NCBI GenBank assembly: GCA_013054445.1 | Contig: JAAMPI010001389.1 | Span: forward strand, 1 to 15,089 | Direction of reading: 5' to 3' | DNA: 15,089 nucleotides | From: Cudoniella acicularis | Lineage: Eukaryota; Ascomycota; Leotiomycetes; Helotiales; Helotiaceae | In this document: piece after piece, positions 9,721-15,089 of the stretch | Layout of the letters: each line of letters opens with the position of its first letter | Numbering within the stretch: position 1 is the stretch's first letter | Translations under genes and position numbers: made by a program | The notes under the pieces: generated by a model | Told to the model about the DNA's origin: nothing | Database searches by the model: none | The model's input: only the letters and a program-made list of their open reading frames with translations

Positions 9721-11825
9721 CTAACAACCAGCGCCAATAACTTGTGAGTGGATGTTTCCCCATTTGACTGATTGAAATCATTCTTCGTTCCTTTGAGACT
9801 ATCAGTCGAAATTGAGGAATCTCAGAATGTCTCTTACCAAAAACTTTTGCCATATTCGCGTAGTGAAATAATTCTAGGTGGTTGAACTGGCTCCCCAAGA
9901 ACTTCGAAAGTACCCAGGCAAGTGGTTAGCTTGAAAACATTGGAGGTGATGATTAACTAATGACGTTCTGAGCGCAAAGGTGGATAGCCTTTGCCAGTTT
10001 GTCTCAGACAAGACCAAGCAAACACTCCAAGGTCTTTGGTCGACACTTAAGTCCACGAATCCAGGTCATCGCTCAAATATTGGGGTTGGGGTTGGGAGGT
10101 TTTGTGCTCACTGGGTGCTTGATGTTGCCACAATGTAGCACACTGAGTGGGATAGTCCTGGGATCAAGTACTGGATCGTTTTGCACCCAACTCTCGGCAT
10201 ACCTTTGAGTTAAGCGCGGCAAAGTCCTATGCTGAATAAAAGACCGGAGCTCATCGGCATCTTTCTTAATAACAACTGATTCTGGCAGTGCTGTCGAACT
10301 CACCACGTACCGGAACGCTTGAAGCATGTACAGTTGAGGTCCGGGTAAGCACTTATCGCTAGAAAAGGCTTCATACACTTCTGCTAGACTTGGAAGAATG
10401 TTTTCGCTTTTGTAAACAGTGGCGATTTGGTCCATCATTTCATCCATTTCTGTAGTAGTTCTTAAATGAACAAGGAGTTTGTAAATCCGAATTACGTGAA
10501 TTATCCCCTGTCGTATATCTGCCTCGTTGTCCGAGATCTCGGCAGCTAATGCATACTTGGTGGGGATGATCTGAATATTTTTGCTGTGCAACATATCTAG
10601 GACATGACGAAAGAGCTCTGGTGCTAGCTCTGGGCAATCATATTCCTGTTTGGGTTCTGATGACAACAAGTCTTTAAACTATGAGGATTCCATGAGGACG
10701 TGCTGATAGGTTTGTAAGCTCCTCTTTGCGGCTCCTGTACCTGCGAGGACCTTGATTATTCTTCCATAGCAACTATAAAGTGTTAAAATGGGATGTTATG
10801 CTCACAAAGAAAATATTGACTTACTCATCTTCATGAACAGGGTTTGCAACATATGGGCTGGTAGGCTTTTTGAGTTTGAGGAGCTGGGGTGCTTCGGCGG
10901 CCTTGCAGAATTCTCAGAGGTTGCTGAATCTTCTTCCTTCACGCTCTTTCTCTCATCTCATCGTCGTCTGTAAGGTCAATGACTGCATTCTTGACTCTCT
11001 CAGTTTCGGCTTTCTCCGGCTCTTCCCCTGTTTTTGAATGCTTCTGATCGGGTGTCGCGGCTTTTGGCGCCTCTGGTTGAGGTGGTTGCTCAATTGGTGT
11101 ACCTGCTTTTCGATCTTCCTCTAGTTGGGCATCTTGAATAGCTGGAAATGACGGGCTCATGACTCCCGGAGGTGAGAAGGGAAGAGGCTACAAGCTGTGC
11201 TACCTGCAGTGTTTGGAACAACAGAAGTAGTTGTAGCAGCTGATCGGGGCTGATCTTCCTTCCGTTGGGGGACTTCAGGGCGCACCGTCTCGCTAAATTA
11301 TCTATGGCGTGGGTTGAGTGATTCGGATGAAGGTGTCTTGGGTTTCATTTTTGAATGCCTTATATTGAATACCGACCAGCTGAAACTGTTGGGCTAACTA
11401 TAGGAGTGTGGGGATCAAGGGAGTTAAAAATATCATGCGGCATCGGCTGATAGCCATTGGCTTCATAAGAACTGAAAAAATCACGTGGTACTCGCTGAAA
11501 GCCATTGACTTGTCGTGGCCTAGGCTGTGAAACGCTATTCATTGGAAAACCCGATTGATGTGGCGTAGAAGTTCTATGGAGGTTAGAGCACTATCGAAGA
11601 GCTTGTTCAAATGTACTCACCTTCTACTTTGACGAGCTTTCTGCGTGGTCATCCCCGATTTCAGAATTCTCTTCATCATCTGAGTAAGAGTGTGTGTTTC
11701 CAATTATCTTATTCTTCTCCGTCGCTGTTTTTGCCGCTTGACGAGTTGGGCGGCATAGTGGAAGTTTCATTGGTTCTACCTCCTTGGGAGGCTGGCCAGG
11801 TTTTTTTTGATGGCTGATTTACCAT
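9721..11825 (-). pseudogene. Multi-exon gene of unrecognised family, decayed by six frameshifts and five stops
   Basis: The start is ATG at 11825-11823 (cacaATGG, reading MVNQPSKK) and the end is TAG at 9723-9721. Exons are about 11825-11621, 11573-10825, 10772-10112, 10045-9838 and 9767-9721; introns of 47, 52, 66 and 70 bp begin GTGAGT, GTAAGT, GTGAGC and GTAAGA. All junctions keep frame. Frameshifts lie near 11801-11808 (A8 on the coding strand), 11659-11661, 11367-11371, 11176-11182, 10946-10950 and 10903-10908. In-frame stops are at 11300, 10681, 10006, 9955 and 9928 (first base). The ancestral product was about 620 residues: a polar, probably disordered N-terminal half with a SUMO-interaction-like VIDLTDDDE (10983-10957), then a helical C-terminal half ending NIHSQVIGAGC. 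An unbroken 600-nt frame (10669-10112) covers much of that half. I do not recognise the family; nuclear function is a guess from the acidic motif. Confidence 0.85.
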
Positions 11826-12849
11826 TGTGGCTGTCAACAAGGAGAGGTGTTTACTATATGGCTGCGACATAGAATCTCGTGTGCTTTTCAATATTCAGAA
11901 ATTGACCCTTGAGAAAAGTGACGGGAGACTTGCGAGTAAAGAAGCAAAGAACGGAAAGCTGAGGCCGAGTTTGAAGTGTGATTTGTACTGATGCTGAGTG
12001 TCGAAGTTTGATGAGTTGACCTGCGTGGCGTTTGAGATGAGACAGCAAGATGAAAGAGTGATCTTGGTCGAGGAGAGTTTGATCACCACACGCGAGCTGA
12101 GAATACGCGATTTAAATGAGGGTTCCCTATTGACGAATTGGTGCGGTGGCAAGGAAATGTGATGTAGGGTTCGAGTTGAGGTTGGTGGCAGAAGTGTGTG
12201 GCGAGGTTCAAGTCGCTCAATCGTGTGTTGTTGAGGTAAGACTGAATGAGAAAAGAACGATCTTAGTTGAAGATCACTTGAGTTCACGTGGGCTGATCCT
12301 ACTTCAGGGTGAGAACCTCTCTTTAACGATGAGTTGTAATTGGTAAAAGTGAAGTTTGATCAGTCGGAGAGGAAGCAGTTGAGAGATAGAAAAGCTGAGT
12401 ATGCAATGGTAAGGTTGCGGTTGACGAAAATATGTGATTAGGGTACTCTGTTGTTTTTTCTGAGCAACTGAGTGTTGGAGAGCAAAGGTTGAGATAATTG
12501 TAGAATAGCTGAAGTCAAAGTTAGCATCGCTGGGATGTTACTGCTTTCCTTAATATTGGAGAACTTACCGTTTGATGTGGAATGATTAGAGCACATGGAT
12601 GTGACTTATTGTGGGAAGCTGGGATTGCTTCCCGCTTGCTTGGGTGTTGAGTATTGAGTCGTGATATGACGGCGATAACATGTAAGCTCTTCATAGATGT
12701 CCTTGTGTGGTTGAGCTGTGGAAGTGGAAGTGAAAGTGGAGGTGGAAGTGGAAGGGTCACAGTCTTGGCTAGACGTGGTATTTATACACACTTCGTGGGT
12801 GGCGCTAGTAACCTGGCGCTGCCAATCATGTGGTCCCAACGGAAAGAAC
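11826..12849. promoter_or_regulatory. Former promoter and leader of the decayed gene, plus 3' flank of the membrane protein gene
   Basis: No credible coding sequence was seen; open frames here (for example 11895-12287 on the minus strand) translate to Ser/Leu/His-rich strings typical of C/T-rich leaders. On the minus strand the last 400 bases before 11825 are pyrimidine-rich, as expected for a fungal promoter. Two loosely similar blocks (about 12060-12102 and 12258-12296) share gatcttrgtyga and gctga, which may be an old duplication or chance. The 3' end of the minus-strand membrane protein gene lies at the right edge. Confidence 0.45.
12721..12756 (+). repeat. Imperfect hexanucleotide microsatellite (GAAGTG)6
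   Basis: Six tandem hexamers read gaagtg, gaagtg, aaagtg, gaggtg, gaagtg, gaaggg. The tract lies in non-coding DNA downstream of the membrane protein gene. On the minus strand it would read as Ser-Thr repeats in an overlapping frame that I consider a shadow. Confidence 0.8.
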
Positions 12850-13236
12850 CTAATGGGAGTGAGGAAGGAGCGGCGTTGTCTCATCAACGTGAGCTGATGT
12901 TTTCTCGTTGCATTGCTCATATTGGACAGCGTGCTCGGCGTTTCTTTCCCCATGACGCTCTTCATCATCCATTACGAGTTTCCGACCTTCCACCCCACCT
13001 ACGAATTTATCTTGAAAACTGTCGTCCCAACCGAGCCAGCTTTGTAATTGAAAGAAAGGTTTTATGAGCAAGACAAAAATAAGTACCGCGAAGAGAGAAA
13101 GCAGGACCTCGATTGATAGAACTGTCAGGAAAAAGCGTTGGAAATCGGTAATGAAGTTGCCTTCAGCGCTCGAAGCTTCGTCACTAAGACTGTGTAGGGT
13201 TCGTATGTGATGGTTGTGAAGTATAAGCGGAGCCAT
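12850..13236 (-). CDS. Small single-pass membrane protein with C-terminal dileucine motif, 128 aa
   Basis: This is an intronless frame from ATG at 13236-13234 (agacATGG) to a stop at 12850. The first 35 residues are polar. One strong hydrophobic helix follows at about 37-58 (LTVLSIEVLLSLFAVLIFVLLI), then K59, an aromatic stretch with WLGWDD, and a hydrophilic, charged tail. The tail ends DETTPLLPHSH, where E119xxxL123-L124 fits the acidic dileucine signal used by AP-3 and GGA adaptors for vacuolar or endosomal sorting. No cleavable signal peptide is apparent, so it is probably a signal-anchor protein. I do not recognise a family. It is the only gene right of the chitin synthase without a visible lesion. 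An overlapping frame (12606-12968) looks like a shadow. Read-through from a GTG six codons upstream is possible but less likely than the ATG. Confidence 0.62.
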   Translation of the reverse strand: MAPLILHNHHIRTLHSLSDEASSAEGNFITDFQRFFLTVLSIEVLLSLFAVLIFVLLIKPFFQLQSWLGWDDSFQDKFVGGVEGRKLVMDDEERHGERNAEHAVQYEQCNEKTSAHVDETTPLLPHSH

Positions 13237-14710
13237 GTCTAGATAATCCCTCACTTCTCGTTGGTGACTGCGCTTTAGTACTATTTGTTTGTGAGCATTT
13301 TCTCTCTGGCATGAAAGATTTTAAGAACCTTACACGTCTGAATTAGGGTAACTATCTGCGCACTGACCAGTGAATGTATTGAATCTGAAAGTTGGGAAAT
13401 CGAGGCCGCTAAGTCTTGGTCCTGAAGGTAGAAGGCTTGAAAATCTCCAGCATTTAGACGGCGAAAATGAGGAGGATTCGCAGGAAATTGACTCTTGAGG
13501 AATAAATATTGAGGTCGAACTAAGGATGAACGGAGAAATGCAAATTAATCTTGAAGTAAACTAAGCATATAGCCCCTAAGGTAGATACGGACTAGCCTTG
13601 TTCATTTAGGCTTAGGACCCAATGTTGTCCCCAAACATCCCCTAAAGAAAGCATCAAAATGATTTCAGATATCCGGCATCCTCCCAGAACCGGACTTTTC
13701 CTGGGCTTGCTAACTTGTAATACAAAATTAACCTCAAGCACGTGACTTCTGATCAAGTCGCTCCAGCACCTCTAGCTATCGACCCGCCGGTAACTGTACA
13801 AAAAGCTAAGGGACAATTAACAAGTAAGGAAATTTGTTGGGTCGCAACTATTGCGGCTGGGTGAAACAAAACAAAAAGGCTTCAAATAGGTTCCGCGACA
13901 TGGCATTGAGAGTTGAAGTACACACAGACAGGATAGCGAGAACTCTTGCCAGAATTTTTTTTTTTTTCATCTCCTCTATCTTAACCAATGCAGTAGCAAC
14001 TCAATCCACCGCAGTAGTATCGCAACTCTAAGTAATGTCACACACTAAAAACACGCACTGAAAAAAATAAAAATAAACAAAGACATGCAATGAAACCACA
14101 CAACTTCAAAACTTTGCGCTAATTTTATCCCTCTTAATCGAGCCGCTGGGCCAGGATTCAACTTAATCCGATTTGTGCAATCCTTCAAAACCCACATGAT
14201 GCACGTCGTCGCAGGATCATACTGTACGCGTAACTTGCACAGACCCCCTCTTAATTTCTCCTTCGAGTTCTCAGCGCATATGCATGTATCTCAAAAAGAA
14301 AAGGCAATGTTGTACTCGAGGGATGAGGAGCTCGTGAAGGAGAAATGAGCTATTGCGACGTGAAGGTTTGAGAAGGATCGATGGAAATGCTGCAATCGCG
14401 ATCAGGTAATAAATCGAAAACACCCCCTGTAATTCTAGCCCCTATTTTTCTGCTCGCTTCTGCAGGCACGTGTAAGCCACCCCTGTCACTCAGTTGGGTG
14501 TTGACATTACTATCTATTTTCTTGTGACTATTGACCAGCCTCATCAATATCGATATCATTGAGCTCATATCGCATTATATTAATGAACAATGTATGTTCT
14601 CCAGATTTCCCTGTCGTGTCCAGAGATTTTATTTTTTGGGAGATCCCAAACTCACCCTAACTTGCGATAAAGCATTTTCATTTACCTCTAGGCGAGGAGT
14701 CGCAGACAAA
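13237..14710. other. Divergent intergenic region between the membrane protein gene and the right-edge gene
   Basis: About 1.5 kb with no convincing gene on either strand. It should hold the promoters of both flanking genes. It includes an uninterrupted run of 13 T (13955-13967) followed by a C/T-rich stretch, an A-rich block near 14060-14085, and CACGTG palindromes near 13739-13744 and 14466-14471 that could bind bHLH factors but are short enough to be chance. The frames at 13834-14031 (+) and 14350-14568 (-) show no domain or splice structure that I trust. Confidence 0.45.
13955..13967 (+). repeat. T13 homopolymer
   Basis: Thirteen consecutive T residues follow agaa and precede catctcctctatc. 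Poly(dT) tracts in fungal intergenic DNA often exclude nucleosomes near promoters; here it lies about 745 bp before the right-edge gene and 720 bp from the minus-strand gene start, so no target is assigned. Confidence 0.8.
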
Positions 14711-15089
14711 ATGCCGTCTGCAAAAGGAAAGCCTATGATCCGAAATTGAAGGCGAAGGTTACTGAAGGTAATTCTTTTTGATTCTTCTATCTTTTCAAAC
14801 ATTTGAAGTGTAACTGACACAAGAGCGCGCACATAGAAATCAAGCAAGAGACGAATAAAGATGGGAGTGGGAAAGGGCAAATGGCTGCTTGGAAAGTAAG
14901 ATTTTTATTTTCCAATCTTCATTACTTGCGTGGTTTTAATATTAATGATACGAAATTGAGCAGAAATGGTATTAATGAGTAAATGATAAGCGAATAAAAT
15001 AGCAAAAGAATACGAGAAGAAAGGAGGCGATTACGAGAATGAACTAGGAGGTAAAGATAAACCGCAAAAGGGGCCACCGCAGAAAAGTC
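14711..15089 (+). pseudogene. 5' part of a small Lys/Gly-rich fungal protein gene, apparently frameshifted, cut by the window edge
   Basis: ATG at 14711 begins MPSAKGKP. A one-base deficit near 14734-14736 breaks the frame; the next frame reads DPKLKAKVTE up to a GTAATT donor at 14768. An intron (14768-14836, branch aactgac at 14813-14819, acceptor acatAG) joins in phase 1 to EIKQETNKDGSGKGQMAAWK, ending at a GTAAGA donor at 14896. A third exon, probably from 14991, reads IAKEYEKKGGDYENE and runs off the window with no stop. The donor after AAWK appears one G short (aaa/gtaaga where aaag/gtaaga would restore the frame), so this may be a second lesion. From memory, a short fungal protein family of unknown function shares the KDG-GKGQ-AAWKA and AKEYE-KGGDYEN pattern; I cannot name it firmly. 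If the indels are sequence errors, this is an ordinary intact gene. Confidence 0.6.

Noticed and set aside
10082..10099. Telomere-like (TTGGGG)-type G-rich stretch
   Set aside because: Only two to three units, located inside a predicted intron of the decayed gene; too short for a telomeric remnant.
11895..12287. Open frame of 130 codons on the minus strand
   Set aside because: Its Ser/Leu/His-rich translation is typical of a C/T-rich leader, and it lies directly before the start codon of the decayed gene.
12654..13067. Open frame of 137 codons on the + strand
   Set aside because: It is antisense to the membrane protein gene and runs through the hexanucleotide repeat; the minus-strand frame has a coherent membrane helix and sorting motif.
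1..15089. Search for a transposon, CRISPR array or new defence-like system
   Set aside because: No transposase, reverse transcriptase, long terminal repeats, regular spacer pattern or clustered accessory genes were seen; each gene reads as an unrelated fungal gene or relic.

Overview
The window reads as nuclear DNA of a filamentous ascomycete (Pezizomycotina). The evidence is short introns (47-78 bp) with GT-AG ends and CTRAY-like branch sites, a chitin synthase fused to a myosin-motor-like domain (a filamentous-fungal architecture), and pyrimidine-rich promoters. A Leotiomycete-type fungus is my guess from general impression only.

Layout. 1-1793 is a non-coding upstream region. 1794-7557 (+) is one complete, intact class V chitin synthase gene with three exons, encoding 1886 residues. 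7558-8563 is its 3' flank and an intergenic stretch. 8564-9360 (+) is a 5'-truncated alpha/beta-hydrolase relic with two frameshifts around a recognisable intron. 9361-9720 is a convergent intergenic gap. 9721-11825 (-) is a heavily decayed multi-exon gene of unrecognised family, with six single-base frameshifts and five in-frame stops, whose exon-intron structure can still be followed from start ATG to final stop. 11826-12849 holds its old promoter. 12850-13236 (-) is a small intact single-pass membrane protein gene. 13237-14710 is a divergent intergenic region. 14711 to the right edge (+) is the start of a small lysine/glycine-rich protein gene, apparently with a frameshift in exon 1.

The main result is the contrast between a 5.3-kb exon with no lesion and three neighbours that carry 1-base indels. 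The large decayed gene has many of them plus stops that are all one C-to-T change from Gln or Arg codons. Either the DNA beside the chitin synthase is a zone of gene decay, or the sequence has local indel errors; the stops argue for decay in at least the largest case. I found no mobile element, CRISPR array, rRNA or tRNA, and no convincing new multi-gene system. The genes do not form an obvious pathway; only the chitin synthase has a clear role (cell-wall chitin at hyphal tips and septa).
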